Origin: Dinoroseobacter sp.
GTDB taxonomy: Bacteria > Pseudomonadota > Alphaproteobacteria > Rhodobacterales > Rhodobacteraceae
DNA: 64,000 nucleotides
Direction of reading: 5' to 3'
Assembly (NCBI GenBank): GCA_030066795.1
Contig: JASJAW010000014.1
Coordinates: forward strand, 34,797 to 98,796
Each line of letters begins with the position of its first letter. Within the stretch, counting starts at the first letter, position 1. Made by a program: the position numbers and the translations under genes. The notes beneath the pieces are model-generated. The model searched no databases. It saw only the letters and a program-made list of their open reading frames with translations, and had not been told where the DNA came from. Shown one piece after another: positions 44,122-53,492 of the stretch.

Positions 44122-45117
44122 ATGAGCTTAGGAACAGACGTGGACAATTTTAACAAAGAGAACCTCCAACGGTGTGTCTTGGTCTCGGGCAATGGGCGGT
44201 CTGGCTCAAACAGAATTTTGGATATGCTTGATGCAAGTTCAGAAACGGTTTGCAGAAACGAACCTCACGCGATCGAAGGCGGTCAGTTTTTTGAGTTCGA
44301 TGGTCGGCTTTTTGAAGAGGACTTGAGCTTTGAAAAGATCCAGAGGATGCGGCAGACCTTTGAGAATGCCCTCTACAGGAGGAGCCAAAGGGACAGGCTC
44401 AACTTCAAGCACAAAAATTTCATCAATAGGCTTGGTCGCGCTTCAAGCGTACCAATGTCTAAAGCTAGATTTCGAAACAGCTTGCATGCCCTTGGAGTCC
44501 TGCAAAGCCCAAACGAATGGACTTTACTTGATAGGTCTCTGAAAAAAGACCTACTTGCGCGAGCAGTGCTTGTGTTGAAGCTTCCAAATGCTCCTGCTTG
44601 GTGCTGTGCGATGGCCAAGGAAAACCCAAACTGTCTGATTGTTCATAACGTACGGAGCCCTGTAGAGTTTCTTCAGTCGTGGTATAATAGGTTCATCAAA
44701 ACCGGCGTAGGCTTCAGTTCATTCGAAGAGAATTTTGAGGATATCCCGCGCATACTGTCTTTTTTTGGACGTGCAGATTCCGAAAGACTGCGGGAAACAA
44801 CTGAAGAAAACGTTATAGAAGCTAATCTTTGGCGTTGGCGGTATGTAAATGAGAAGCTGCTAGAGGTATCCGATCTGCCACGACAATACAAGCGTGTAAC
44901 ATATAGAGACGTCGGGAGGGATCCTCTTGGAACTGCTGAATCTCTTTATAATTTCTGCGGTCTGCCATTTGACACTGAAACCAGGGCACGGATCAATAGC
45001 ATGAAGAATACTCTTTTTTCGAATCCACATAAATTCGCGCTCGACCAAAGTATTTGCAACAAACTGGCCGACCGAGTTTTGGAGGACAGCATACTCGACG
45101 AAATCGTTGAACGCTAA
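44122..45117 (+). CDS. Sulfotransferase-family protein, probably horizontally acquired
   Basis: A 331-residue PAPS-dependent sulfotransferase-like protein. The 5'-phosphosulfate loop VSGNGRSGSN (residues 21-30) is followed by LDMLDASSETVCRNEPH, and the 3'-phosphate-binding region appears as IVHNVRSPVEFLQSWYNRF. Codon use and composition are AT-richer than neighbours. The ATG at 44122 has TGGAAG upstream; an in-frame start a few codons later is possible. No glycan or polysaccharide genes lie beside it, so the acceptor is unknown. Confidence 0.8.
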   Translation: MSLGTDVDNFNKENLQRCVLVSGNGRSGSNRILDMLDASSETVCRNEPHAIEGGQFFEFDGRLFEEDLSFEKIQRMRQTFENALYRRSQRDRLNFKHKNFINRLGRASSVPMSKARFRNSLHALGVLQSPNEWTLLDRSLKKDLLARAVLVLKLPNAPAWCCAMAKENPNCLIVHNVRSPVEFLQSWYNRFIKTGVGFSSFEENFEDIPRILSFFGRADSERLRETTEENVIEANLWRWRYVNEKLLEVSDLPRQYKRVTYRDVGRDPLGTAESLYNFCGLPFDTETRARINSMKNTLFSNPHKFALDQSICNKLADRVLEDSILDEIVER

Positions 45118-45899
45118 AAAGACGTGTGCTGTCGACAGGTTTAACGTGTTACTGAAACCAAGATAATACGGTTTCGGGCAACGCAAATACACGTTCTTTT
45201 TCTGGTAGAAGAGACTATTCTTTCAATCAAAACAGTTCTGTGCGCTGATCAAGCGTTTTATTCATGACTGGAAGGTGTGCCCGAAGTTATCTGCTTTGAC
45301 ATTTTTGATTAGTGTTTTTGAAATGTGATATTGCTGAACCTCCCAAAGATAGCGTCACAACTGCTTTCTTACCGAAGAAAAGAGAGTAGTAAGGTTCTTC
45401 CCTCTGGCGGGAGCGGTCGCTGGTATCCCTAGAGATGTTTCGGTGAAACGCTATGATCAGCACATGGAGAAAGCACTGGCTACCACAGCTTGCCTTAGGG
45501 TCCTTCTGCAGCAGTAGGATAAATCGCTCCTGTCGACCCCAACTGTGAAATACGGGTAACTTTGAGCTGGCTCAGACTATGCGTTGATGCGATGCCTGTG
45601 ACGGGAGTTGAACAGCTCTTCAGCGGCACAAAACATCGGTCCAACCTATTGTTTTGCCTCAGCTTTATCGCAAGACAGAGCAATCGTAGAACATGGCGAG
45701 TTGCTTCGTTCATATCAGCTATCATCAGACGCTCGGTAGTACTCGTCCAGCTTCTGCGGCGCTCTCAGAGCGCGAGAAGAGGCAATAGCCGCCGATCTTT
45801 TCCAAAGAGAGCACGAGGTTTTCGATAAAGTATAGTGATGGCGAAGGTCACTCAGGACAAGCCTCGAGAATAATAGATCCCGTTTTTGACAAAAGAGTG
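45118..45899. other. Gap between sulfotransferase and tRNA-Thr
   Basis: No gene seen. It contains, at 45618-45629, a 12-base copy (CTTCAGCGGCAC) of the 3' end of the adjacent tRNA in inverted orientation, with looser similarity extending upstream, possibly a relic of an integration event. Confidence 0.45.
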
Positions 45900-45975
45900 T
45901 GGTGCCGCTGAAGGGACTCGAACCCCCGACCCCATCATTACGAATGACGTGCTCTACCAGCTGAGCTACAGCGGC
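45900..45975 (-). tRNA. tRNA-Thr (anticodon CGT), CCA encoded
   Basis: Cloverleaf read on the minus strand from 45975: acceptor GCCGCTG pairing with CAGCGGC, D-arm GCTC-AGCTGGTA-GAGC, anticodon stem CGTCA/TGATG with loop TTCGTAA (anticodon CGT, reading ACG), T-arm with TTCGAGT, discriminator A and encoded CCA at 45900-45902. 76 bases including CCA. Confidence 0.95.
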
Positions 45976-46050
45976 TTCCGGGCGCTGTGTATCTTCGGGA
46001 CTATATCTGTGCAACACCGAAAATCCTAACCTGTTTCTCGGTTCCGAGGT

Positions 46051-47613
46051 CTAAAGCTGCTGTTCTATTGGAAGCCATCCAGCAATCATCGCGATCAGCT
46101 TTTGCCATCCTGTGGCACCCGGTGATGCAGTATAGACTTCGTCGTCCGCTGCACCCGTATAGCGCCAGATCGGCGCACCGTTAGGACCGGGCTCCACTTG
46201 AAAAGTATAGTCGGAGGCGCCTTGATCGATCCCCTGCAAAATGGCCCGCGACAGTTCGGGGCTTTCAATCACCATTCCAATTTCGGAATTCTGACGGATC
46301 GAGCGCGGATCGATATTCGTTGATCCAACAAACAATACATCATCGTCGATTACGGCAAGTTTGGAGTGCAGGACGAGCGGCACGTCACTTCCGACAGTCA
46401 GGGCCGGAGCGTCCTTTCGGACCTCAAGAAACTCAACACCGGCTTGCAGCAGTTGATCGCGATAAGGCGCGTAGCCTCCATAGACATAGGCATGGTTGGT
46501 GGCCGCGAGAGAGTTGGTCACCACACGGACGCGGATGCCCCGGGCCGCCAAGTCTGCAAACACATCAGCGCCGTATTGCTCGGGTACAAAGTAAGGCGTG
46601 ATCACCAATACCTCGGACTGCGCGCGCATTATGGTGTTGTAGAAACTGTTACCGACGATAAACGGCCCCTTGCCCGGTGGCTGACGCAGTTTTTCTGGAT
46701 CGTCGACCACAACTCGCGCCTCGCCAGTGTAGAGAGGTTCCCGTCGCGAGCGCAGGTCATTCAGGTAACGGGAATTGACCGCATTCTGATATATTTCAGC
46801 CTCTTCCGAGAAGGCTTCTGTCGTAAGAAGAGCGCGCGCTTCGCGCAGACGTGTGTCGTCACCTTCCGAAATCCTTTGTAGCGGAACTGCCCACTCATCG
46901 TTCCAATATCGATCGAACGCCTCGGACAGTTCGGCCACAGGACCGCCGCCGACCAGAAGATCGAAGTCTGCAAACTCATTCTTGGTACGGATCTGGAAAT
47001 ACTCGTCGGCTATGTTGCGGCCCCCGACGATCGCAAGCGCGCCATCGACGATCATCGCCTTATTGTGCATGCGCCGATTCACGCGCCCGAAATCTAGAAC
47101 GAAGTTCATTACCGTCGTACTGTTGCGCGACAATGGATTGAAGGTACGGATCTCGACATTGGGGTGAGCGTCCAGCGTGGCGATCTGATCGTCACTCGCA
47201 CTGGTGAAGACATCATCATAAAGCAGCCGGACCTTCACTCCGCGTTCTGCAGCTTCATAGAGCTGAAGCCAGATCAGAGCCCCCGCGATATCGGGCTTGA
47301 TCAGGAATGTCTTAAGATCGATTGACCGTTCCGCCTGCTCGATCAAGCGCAACCGCGCGCCCAGCGCGTCCGTGCCGTCGGTCAGTGGCGCAAGCAAAAC
47401 CCCATCATCAGCTAGCCCAAGGGTAGCGCTACGGACGGTCTTAGAGATCCGGGTATCTTCCACCGGCAGTGCCCGCTCGACCGGTTTTTCAGGTTCAAAT
47501 GGCACAGCGGTACAGGACATGACGAGCATACCGGCTCCGAGGGCCAGAAAGCCCCCGCGCAACGCAGAAAGGAAGCGACTGACCAAAATCTGTAAACGGC
47601 CCTTTGTCTGCAT
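46051..47613 (-). CDS. Phospholipase D-like / cardiolipin synthase-like lipoprotein
   Basis: A 520-residue protein with two HKD motifs, HNKAMIVDG and HSKLAVIDD, each followed by GS/GG-N (GGRNIADEY, GSTNIDPRS), the hallmark of the PLD superfamily. The N-terminus has a membrane segment ending LVMSC, a lipoprotein-like box, so the protein is probably anchored in a membrane facing the periplasm. I use the ATG at 47613; the frame is open to a TTG at 47652. Substrate (cardiolipin synthesis, phospholipid or nucleic acid) cannot be decided from sequence. Located just after tRNA-Thr. Confidence 0.88.
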   Translation of the reverse strand: MQTKGRLQILVSRFLSALRGGFLALGAGMLVMSCTAVPFEPEKPVERALPVEDTRISKTVRSATLGLADDGVLLAPLTDGTDALGARLRLIEQAERSIDLKTFLIKPDIAGALIWLQLYEAAERGVKVRLLYDDVFTSASDDQIATLDAHPNVEIRTFNPLSRNSTTVMNFVLDFGRVNRRMHNKAMIVDGALAIVGGRNIADEYFQIRTKNEFADFDLLVGGGPVAELSEAFDRYWNDEWAVPLQRISEGDDTRLREARALLTTEAFSEEAEIYQNAVNSRYLNDLRSRREPLYTGEARVVVDDPEKLRQPPGKGPFIVGNSFYNTIMRAQSEVLVITPYFVPEQYGADVFADLAARGIRVRVVTNSLAATNHAYVYGGYAPYRDQLLQAGVEFLEVRKDAPALTVGSDVPLVLHSKLAVIDDDVLFVGSTNIDPRSIRQNSEIGMVIESPELSRAILQGIDQGASDYTFQVEPGPNGAPIWRYTGAADDEVYTASPGATGWQKLIAMIAGWLPIEQQL

Positions 47614-47695
47614 GTTGGGCGCCACTAAACCAAGCCGCGCCGGAAACCGCAAGTAAAGCGGGTGACAGACAGCAGGACGGCCCTACCTGCCCGGT

Positions 47696-49027
47696 ATGAC
47701 GAACCCAATGCCAAAAAACCGACCCCGCGCTATCCCGGCCTCCCGCACCGGGAGGCTAATGCGATTGGGCGGCGCAGCCACCAGTGTGGCTGGTACGCTT
47801 GCTGTAACCGGTGCGGGCGCGCTGGCACGGGGCGAGCGGCCAGACCTGCGATCCTTGCTACTGACGCCAGCCAATATTGGGCGGATTACCGACGAACTGG
47901 CCCGGATGCGCGGGGCGGCCATGAAGGTGGGCCAGCTTGTTTCGCTGGACGCTGGAGAAGTACTGCCTCCCGAGTTGGCAGACATCATGGCGCGGCTGCG
48001 CGCTGAAGCGGACTATATGCCACCGAGACAGCTGCGCGAAGTTCTGAACAAAGCTTGGGGGGCCGGTTGGGTGGGCCGTTTTGCCCAGTTCGATGTACGC
48101 CCGCTCGCCGCCGCCTCCATCGGACAGGTCCACAGGGCGCGCACGAAGGACAAGCGCGACCTGGCGATTAAGGTGCAGTATCCCGGAATTCGCCGCTCAA
48201 TCGACAGTGACGTGACGAATGTCGGCGCGCTGATCCGTGTATCGGGGTTGCTGCCCAAGGGCATGGAGATCGGACCGCTTCTGGAAGAGGCCAAGCGGCA
48301 GCTTCACGAAGAAGCGGATTATCGCCGCGAAGCTGCCGAAATGACCCGGTTTAGATCCTTTCTGGAGGACAATACCGACTTCGAAGTCCCGCTCTGGGCT
48401 GAAGACCTATCAACTGGTTCCGTGCTGGCCATGTCTTACTTGCACGGTGTCGCCATCGAGACGCTGGAGCAAGCGGATCAGGCGAGCCGCGATCGGATCG
48501 CAGGCTTGTTGATCGATCTGGTTTTCCGAGAACTGTTCGAGTTTGGGTTCATGCAAACCGATCCAAATTTCGCGAATTACCGCTACGATCCCGAGACGGG
48601 CCGGATCATATTGCTTGACTTTGGTGCCGCGCGTGCTGTGCCGACCGCGCTTAGCCACGCCTATGCAGACCTTTTCCGTACCGCGCTTGCTGGAGGGGAT
48701 CTTGAACCTGCGGCACTGGCGCTTGGGTTCTTCGATGAGGCAACTGCAGCGCATCATCGGGCGCAGATTTTGGGACTTATGGCAGAGGCCTTCGCGCCCA
48801 TGGTCGGAGGCGGGGCCATGGATTTCGGAGACAAGGCGCGGGCAAAACGGCTCTCGGCGCGGGCGATGGAGATGGCCGAAGACCCGAATATGACCCATAT
48901 TCCTCCCGTCGAAACTCTGTTTCTGCAGCGCAAGTTCGGAGGAATGTACCTGCTGGCCAGCCGCTTACGAGCGCGTGTCGACGTGGGAGAGATTCTGGCG
49001 CGAAGGCTGCCCTCGGTAACTGCGTAG
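47696..49027 (+). CDS. ABC1/AarF/UbiB-like atypical kinase
   Basis: A 443-residue ABC1-family protein. The KxGQ motif (RGAAMKVGQLVSLD), Ala-rich nucleotide loop PLAAASIGQVHRA, invariant Lys in AIKVQYPGI, catalytic FMQTDPNFANYRY and metal-binding LLDFGAAR are all present. In the catalytic loop the usual HADPHPGN reads QTDPNFAN, as in many ABC1 members of the bacterial group with a soluble form. A role in ubiquinone or lipid metabolism is typical for the family. Divergent from the PLD-like gene. Confidence 0.92.
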   Translation: MTNPMPKNRPRAIPASRTGRLMRLGGAATSVAGTLAVTGAGALARGERPDLRSLLLTPANIGRITDELARMRGAAMKVGQLVSLDAGEVLPPELADIMARLRAEADYMPPRQLREVLNKAWGAGWVGRFAQFDVRPLAAASIGQVHRARTKDKRDLAIKVQYPGIRRSIDSDVTNVGALIRVSGLLPKGMEIGPLLEEAKRQLHEEADYRREAAEMTRFRSFLEDNTDFEVPLWAEDLSTGSVLAMSYLHGVAIETLEQADQASRDRIAGLLIDLVFRELFEFGFMQTDPNFANYRYDPETGRIILLDFGAARAVPTALSHAYADLFRTALAGGDLEPAALALGFFDEATAAHHRAQILGLMAEAFAPMVGGGAMDFGDKARAKRLSARAMEMAEDPNMTHIPPVETLFLQRKFGGMYLLASRLRARVDVGEILARRLPSVTA

Positions 49028-49032
49028 ACATG

Positions 49033-49063
49033 TCGCTCGCGAGTTCGCTGACTTCGCGAGCGA
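49033..49063 (+). terminator. Hairpin after the ABC1-like gene
   Basis: Perfect 10-bp arms TCGCTCGCGA (49033-49042) and TCGCGAGCGA (49054-49063) with an 11-base loop, five bases after the stop codon. No strong T run, but its position suits a terminator. Confidence 0.65.
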
Positions 49064-49126
49064 AAGCGGGCTTGCAAGCGGCACCTGCATTCCTCATCGT
49101 CTTTGTCAATCGATCCAAAGCACACC

Positions 49127-50008
49127 ATGTCCAACACGTCGCCAGATACCCCCCCGCTCTATCTAACCACTCGCGAGGTGGCAGACCTGATCCGCGTGAA
49201 AGAGCGTAAGGTATACGATTTAGCTGGTGCGGACGAAATTCCCCATCGCCGCGTTACAGGCAAACTGCTTTTTCCGCGTAAAGAGATTCTGGATTGGATC
49301 GACGGAGACAAGAAGCCCAACCAAGGCGAGCGCCCTCCCGTTGTGACTGGCTCGCATGATCCGCTTCTGGACTGGGCTATTCGCGAATCTGATTGCGGAC
49401 TGGCGACTCTCTTTAATGGCTCTGCAGAAGGACTGGAGAGGTTCTCGGACGGTCAGGCTGCGATCAGTGGGTTGCATATTCCGTCCGGCAACGACTGGAA
49501 CATCCCAGAGGTAGAAGCGCGTCGCATGCAGGACTGTGTGCTGATTTCCTTCGCGCTACGACAGCGCGGGTTAGTCCTGTCTCACTCCGCTGCGCAAGAT
49601 ATCTCCAGATTGCGCGATCTGGCCGGAGCGCGCTTCGTTCTGCGCCAATCGGGTGCGGGCGCGCAGGCTTTGCTTGCACAGCTTCTTGACGACGAGATGA
49701 TGAGTGCGCATCCGTTTGCGTCGAACTCCCCCACCGCGAGGACGGAAAGCGATGCAGCGGCTATGGTTGCCGACGGAGAGGGCGATGCAGCGCTGGGATT
49801 GGCCGCGATGGCCAAACGATTTTCGCTCCGCTTCGTTCCTCTTCTGCAGGAACGCTACGATCTGCTGATTGACCGCCGCGCATATTTTGAACCGCATGTC
49901 CAAAAACTGGCCGCCTTCTTGCGCCAACCTGTTCTCTCAAAGAAAGCGGCGACGATGACTGGTTATGATCTATCGTACTGCGGCCAGGTCCGTTGGAACG
50001 CGCTGTAG
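49127..50008 (+). CDS. HTH-17 (excisionase-like) plus PBP-like domain transcriptional regulator
   Basis: A 293-residue regulator. Residues about 11-60 are a MerR/excisionase-type HTH (YLTTREVADLIRVKERKVYD, FPRKEILDWI). The rest (about 80-285) is a periplasmic-binding-protein-like domain with ATLFNGSAEGLERF and AGARFVLRQSGAGAQALL, similar to the substrate-binding domains used in molybdate or tungstate sensing. The ATG at 49127 is preferred to a TTG at 49103. It is convergent with a tungstate-type ABC transporter, and control of that transporter or of a metal-dependent enzyme by oxyanion binding is inferred. Confidence 0.88.
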   Translation: MSNTSPDTPPLYLTTREVADLIRVKERKVYDLAGADEIPHRRVTGKLLFPRKEILDWIDGDKKPNQGERPPVVTGSHDPLLDWAIRESDCGLATLFNGSAEGLERFSDGQAAISGLHIPSGNDWNIPEVEARRMQDCVLISFALRQRGLVLSHSAAQDISRLRDLAGARFVLRQSGAGAQALLAQLLDDEMMSAHPFASNSPTARTESDAAAMVADGEGDAALGLAAMAKRFSLRFVPLLQERYDLLIDRRAYFEPHVQKLAAFLRQPVLSKKAATMTGYDLSYCGQVRWNAL

Positions 50009-50012
50009 CGGT

Positions 50013-50855
50013 TTAGCCGTCGCTCGCTTCAGACGCGTTCGGAAAGAAAAGCTGCTGGTCCCCGACCTGATAGGACGCGATTGCGGCCTGGCCCTGGTCC
50101 GACAGCATCCAATTCACAAAGATCCGTCCGAAGTCTGCCTTCACATGGTCATGCCGTTCGGGGTTCACCAAGATGATTCCATATTGGTTGAACATGCGCG
50201 GGTCACCTTCGACGAGGATCTGGTGTGCACCCTTGTTGCCGAACGCGATCCAGGTTGCCCGATCCGTCATGACATAGGCACCCATGCCGATACCGGTGTT
50301 CAAGGTTGCGCCCATGCCTGAGCCCGTTTCGCGGTACCAGCTCCCCGAGGCGTCGGGTGTGTCCAAACCCGCGGCCTCCCACAAGCGCAACTCGGCCTTG
50401 TGCGTGCCGCTGTCGTCCCCACGAGACGCAAACACAGCTTCAGCTCCAGCGATCTTCGACAAGGCGTCCGTCACATCCGAGCTGCCCGCAATACCAGCCG
50501 GGTCCGACGGTGGGCCAACAATGACGAAATCGTTGTACATCACATCAAAGCGCTGCACGCCGTAGCCATCGGCCACAAAAGCCTCTTCGGCTGGCTTGGA
50601 ATGGACAAACAGGACATCTCCGTCGCCGTTCTGCGCATTACGAATGGCCTGTCCAGTCCCAACGGCAACCACCCGAACTTCAATGTTCGTAGCTTCGGTG
50701 AACTTCGGAAGGATGTGATCAAACAGACCGGAGTTCTGGGTCGAGGTGGTCGACTGAACAACGATAAACGCATCATCCGTGCCGCTGGCGGACGCCGGTA
50801 AAACCGCTGCTTGCCCAACCAGAAAAGCGAAACTGCACAGCACGTGTCGGATCAT
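50013..50855 (-). CDS. tupA: Tungstate-type ABC transporter substrate-binding protein TupA-like
   Basis: A 280-residue exported oxyanion-binding protein with a signal peptide (cleavage near ASASGT) and the TupA motif QSTTSTQNSGLFDH right after it, the residues that bind tungstate. Later motifs TGSGMGATLNTGIGMGAYVMTDRATW (about residues 187-212) and NPERHDHV also fit. In some genomes such proteins have been called molybdate or phosphate-binding; TTTS-type motif makes tungstate most likely. Only five bases separate it from the convergent regulator, and it is followed upstream by the ATPase gene. Confidence 0.9.
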   Translation of the reverse strand: MIRHVLCSFAFLVGQAAVLPASASGTDDAFIVVQSTTSTQNSGLFDHILPKFTEATNIEVRVVAVGTGQAIRNAQNGDGDVLFVHSKPAEEAFVADGYGVQRFDVMYNDFVIVGPPSDPAGIAGSSDVTDALSKIAGAEAVFASRGDDSGTHKAELRLWEAAGLDTPDASGSWYRETGSGMGATLNTGIGMGAYVMTDRATWIAFGNKGAHQILVEGDPRMFNQYGIILVNPERHDHVKADFGRIFVNWMLSDQGQAAIASYQVGDQQLFFPNASEASDG

Positions 50856-50879
50856 GAAATAGCTCCCTTGTGCACCGGA

Positions 50880-51659
50880 TCAGACCGGGCGTTGATCTAC
50901 GAAAAGACGCCCCTCGCACCAAGCGCGGGCCGGGGCGGAATAAGGGTCGTTCAGAAGGGTTTCGGCGTCTGAGGCTTCAACAACCTGGCCGGCATGGACG
51001 AAAAGCGCGTCTTGTCCGACGCGGCGCGCCTGACCGGCGTCATGGGTCACCATCACAACGGTAATCCCCGCGTCGCTGGCGGCGAAGATCAGATCCTCAA
51101 TGGCCTGCGTGGACGCTGGGTCCAGATTGGCAGTGGGCTCGTCCAGAAATAGTAGCTCCGGCCGGCAGACGAGCGCGCGCGCAATTGCTAGGCGCTGCTG
51201 TTCTCCGCCCGAAAGCACGCGCGCCGGAGCGTGTGCAAGATCGGTCAGTCGGGTTAGATCAAGGGCTTCCGCCTCTCGCGCCGCGCGCTCCTTGCCAGCC
51301 AACCCCTTTATCCGCAGCGCAAAGCGCAGGTTTGCCAGTACGGACCGGCGCAACATTACAGGTCGCTGAAACACCATTGCTTGCGCAGCCCGCGCGGCTT
51401 TGTCGAGGGGCTTGCCACGCCAGTAAACTGTGCCTTCAGAAGGGGCTAAGAGGCCGTGCATCATGCGTAGAAGCAGGCTCTTCCCGGCCCCGTTTGCCCC
51501 GAGAAGTACAGTCCGGCGGCCGGGCGCGATCGCAAATTTCGCAGAGTTGACGAGCCGCTTGCCTCCAAGATCGAGGCTTATCCGATCAGCTTCCATCAAC
51601 GCCTCACCAGCGGCAGGCTTTGACGCCAGAAGGGCGTTTTCGGCAGAGAAGTCACGCAT
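50880..51659 (-). CDS. tupC: Tungstate-type ABC transporter ATP-binding protein
   Basis: A 259-residue ATPase with Walker A GANGAGKSLL, Q-loop QRPVM, signature LSGGEQQRLAIARAL, Walker B LLFLDEPTANLD and switch His in VMVTHD. The start at 51659 overlaps the permease stop by eight bases. A shorter start at the second in-frame ATG (MEADRIS) is also possible, since residues 1-21 have no family match. Confidence 0.92.
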   Translation of the reverse strand: MRDFSAENALLASKPAAGEALMEADRISLDLGGKRLVNSAKFAIAPGRRTVLLGANGAGKSLLLRMMHGLLAPSEGTVYWRGKPLDKAARAAQAMVFQRPVMLRRSVLANLRFALRIKGLAGKERAAREAEALDLTRLTDLAHAPARVLSGGEQQRLAIARALVCRPELLFLDEPTANLDPASTQAIEDLIFAASDAGITVVMVTHDAGQARRVGQDALFVHAGQVVEASDAETLLNDPYSAPARAWCEGRLFVDQRPV

Positions 51660-52359
51660 AGGCTGCCCTCACCGCAGTTGTGCGCAACGCCATGACCGCT
51701 GCATTCAAAATCACCGCCAACAGTAACAAGACCACCCCAAGTGCGAGCGCCAGTTGCAGATTGCCCTTGGAGGTCTCAAGCGCGATCGTTGTCGTCATCA
51801 CGCGGGTCACGTGGTTGATATTGCCTCCCACGATCATTACCGCGCCAACTTCGGCGACGGCGCGCCCGAAGCCTGCAAGCATCACCGTCAGAAGGCTGAA
51901 CCGTGCATCCCATAGCAAGGCGGTCACCCGGTTCAAAGGTCCGACGCCCAAGGATGCAAACTGCTCGGCATACTCACCCTGCAGGTCCTCGACCACCTGT
52001 CGCGTCAGCGCTGCAATGATGGGCGTGACCAGAATGGTTTGGGCAATAATCATCGCGGTTGGCGTGTAGAGAAGCCCCAATACCCCAAACGGGCCCGAGG
52101 CCGACAGCATCAGGTACACGCAAAGCCCCACCACGACAGGCGGGAGACCCATCAACGCGTTGAGAAAAACGGTGATGACCGTGCGTCCGGGAAAGCGGAA
52201 CGCACCCACGATGGCCCCCAGCGGAAGCCCGATGATGCAAGCAAGCAGGACCGCGGTTGTCGTGACACGCAGCGAGAGACCCACAATCTCCATCAGCGCC
52301 GGATCCCAAGCGAGGATCAAGCCGATCGACTGTGCCAGAATACTCCAGAATCCGTCCAA
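51652..52359 (-). CDS. tupB: Tungstate-type ABC transporter permease
   Basis: A 235-residue membrane protein with five to six helices and the EAA-like loop ARQVVEDLQGEYAEQFASLG pattern seen in ATP-binding-cassette importers (here VEDLQGEYAEQFASLGVGPL). AVAEVGAVMIVGGNI resembles other TupB/ModB-like permeases. The start is a TTG at 52359 with a poor ribosome site, so a later start cannot be excluded. Order of the operon from the promoter is tupB-tupC-tupA. Confidence 0.88.
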   Translation of the reverse strand: MDGFWSILAQSIGLILAWDPALMEIVGLSLRVTTTAVLLACIIGLPLGAIVGAFRFPGRTVITVFLNALMGLPPVVVGLCVYLMLSASGPFGVLGLLYTPTAMIIAQTILVTPIIAALTRQVVEDLQGEYAEQFASLGVGPLNRVTALLWDARFSLLTVMLAGFGRAVAEVGAVMIVGGNINHVTRVMTTTIALETSKGNLQLALALGVVLLLLAVILNAAVMALRTTAVRAAYA

Positions 52360-52524
52360 GGGTTCGCGTCCGTTGTTTCTGTAAGAAAAGCAGGAAAACG
52401 CAGCTTAATCCAGATTTGTGCTGCAGGTTTTAGAGAAAACCCCACCAAGTATGAATTTTCTTGAAACTTCAGGCAGCCACGGGCGACAGGGATGGGAGAA
52501 AATGCATAAGAATGCAGTACTACG

Positions 52525-53490
52525 TCAAACCAAAGCATCCCTTGGTCGATCTCCGCGGAAGAACGCGTCGAGATTATCGAGCGCGCGAAAGCCCATTGCA
52601 TCGCGGGTGCGAGTCGTTGCCGAGCCGATATGCGGAAGCATGAATACACTCTCGTGCGTCCCAAAGGCTGGATTGCCGCCCGGCTCCACCTCGAAGCAGT
52701 CCAGACCTGCCGCCATAAGAGTCCCGTTCTCCAACGCACGGATCAGTGCAGCCTCGTCGACCAACGCGCCTCGGGCAGTGTTCACGAGAACTGCCCCTTT
52801 CGGCAGCAAGGCGAGTGTCTTGTCATTGATCAGGTGGCGTGTTTCCGATGTCGCCGGGCAATGCAGCGAAAGAAAATCGCTAACCTGAAGCACGCTCTCG
52901 ATGCTGTCGTGGTAGGTCGCGCCACCTTCGTCCTCGAGCGACAGGCGCGAGCGGTTGTAATAGTGGATCTCCATGTCGAACCCGCGCGCCTTCTTGGCGA
53001 AGGCCCGCCCGACGCGGCCCATGCCAATAATGCCGAGCCGCGCGCCGGTTGTCTGCTTGCCGACCATGAAAGACGGCGACCAGAAATCCCATGCGCCGGT
53101 ACGAACCAACCGGTCCCCTTCGACCGCGCGACGTGCCGCGCCGAGCATCAGGAGCATGGCAATCTCTGCCGTGGCGTCAGACAACACATCGGGCGTGTTC
53201 GTCACCATAATCCCGCGCTCTCCCAGAGCAGCCAGGTCACAATGGTCAACACCAACGGAGTGGTTCGCTACAATCTTCAGCCGGGGATCGAGCTTCGCGA
53301 CGACATCTGCCGAAAAGATCTCGGAGTGACACGGCATTACGGCATCAATCTTGTCGCTCATCGCGATGATTTCTTCTGCCGACGATGGCTCATCCGCTTC
53401 GTTCAGGATCACCTCGTAGTCCCGCCGCGCACGGGCCACCGTGGCGTCCGAGACTTTGCGCGGCAGCCAGAGCACGGGTTTGTCAGTCAT
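52525..53490 (-). CDS. D-2-hydroxyacid dehydrogenase (glyoxylate/hydroxypyruvate reductase-like)
   Basis: A 321-residue NAD(P)H-dependent D-isomer-specific 2-hydroxyacid dehydrogenase. Seen: NHSVGVDHCDL, cofactor motif GMGRVGRAFAKK, basic residue NRSR (NADP preference), catalytic Arg in NTARGALVDE, and the Glu/His pair in EVEP and LPHIGSAT. It probably reduces glyoxylate, hydroxypyruvate or a related ketoacid. It is the last gene of the leftward operon that contains the TRAP transporter and amidase, and it starts two bases after the small membrane protein. Confidence 0.93.
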   Translation of the reverse strand: MTDKPVLWLPRKVSDATVARARRDYEVILNEADEPSSAEEIIAMSDKIDAVMPCHSEIFSADVVAKLDPRLKIVANHSVGVDHCDLAALGERGIMVTNTPDVLSDATAEIAMLLMLGAARRAVEGDRLVRTGAWDFWSPSFMVGKQTTGARLGIIGMGRVGRAFAKKARGFDMEIHYYNRSRLSLEDEGGATYHDSIESVLQVSDFLSLHCPATSETRHLINDKTLALLPKGAVLVNTARGALVDEAALIRALENGTLMAAGLDCFEVEPGGNPAFGTHESVFMLPHIGSATTRTRDAMGFRALDNLDAFFRGDRPRDALV

Positions 53491-53492
53491 GG

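Noticed and set aside
44122..45117. Antiphage or toxin-antitoxin system in the AT-rich segment
   Set aside because: Only one gene is present and it carries sulfotransferase PAPS-binding motifs; no nuclease, methylase, toxin or integrase was found nearby.
45715..46017. Minus-strand frame of 100 codons running through tRNA-Thr
   Set aside because: It translates the tRNA (the AVAQLVEHVIRN-type phrase is a well-known false protein from tRNA genes).
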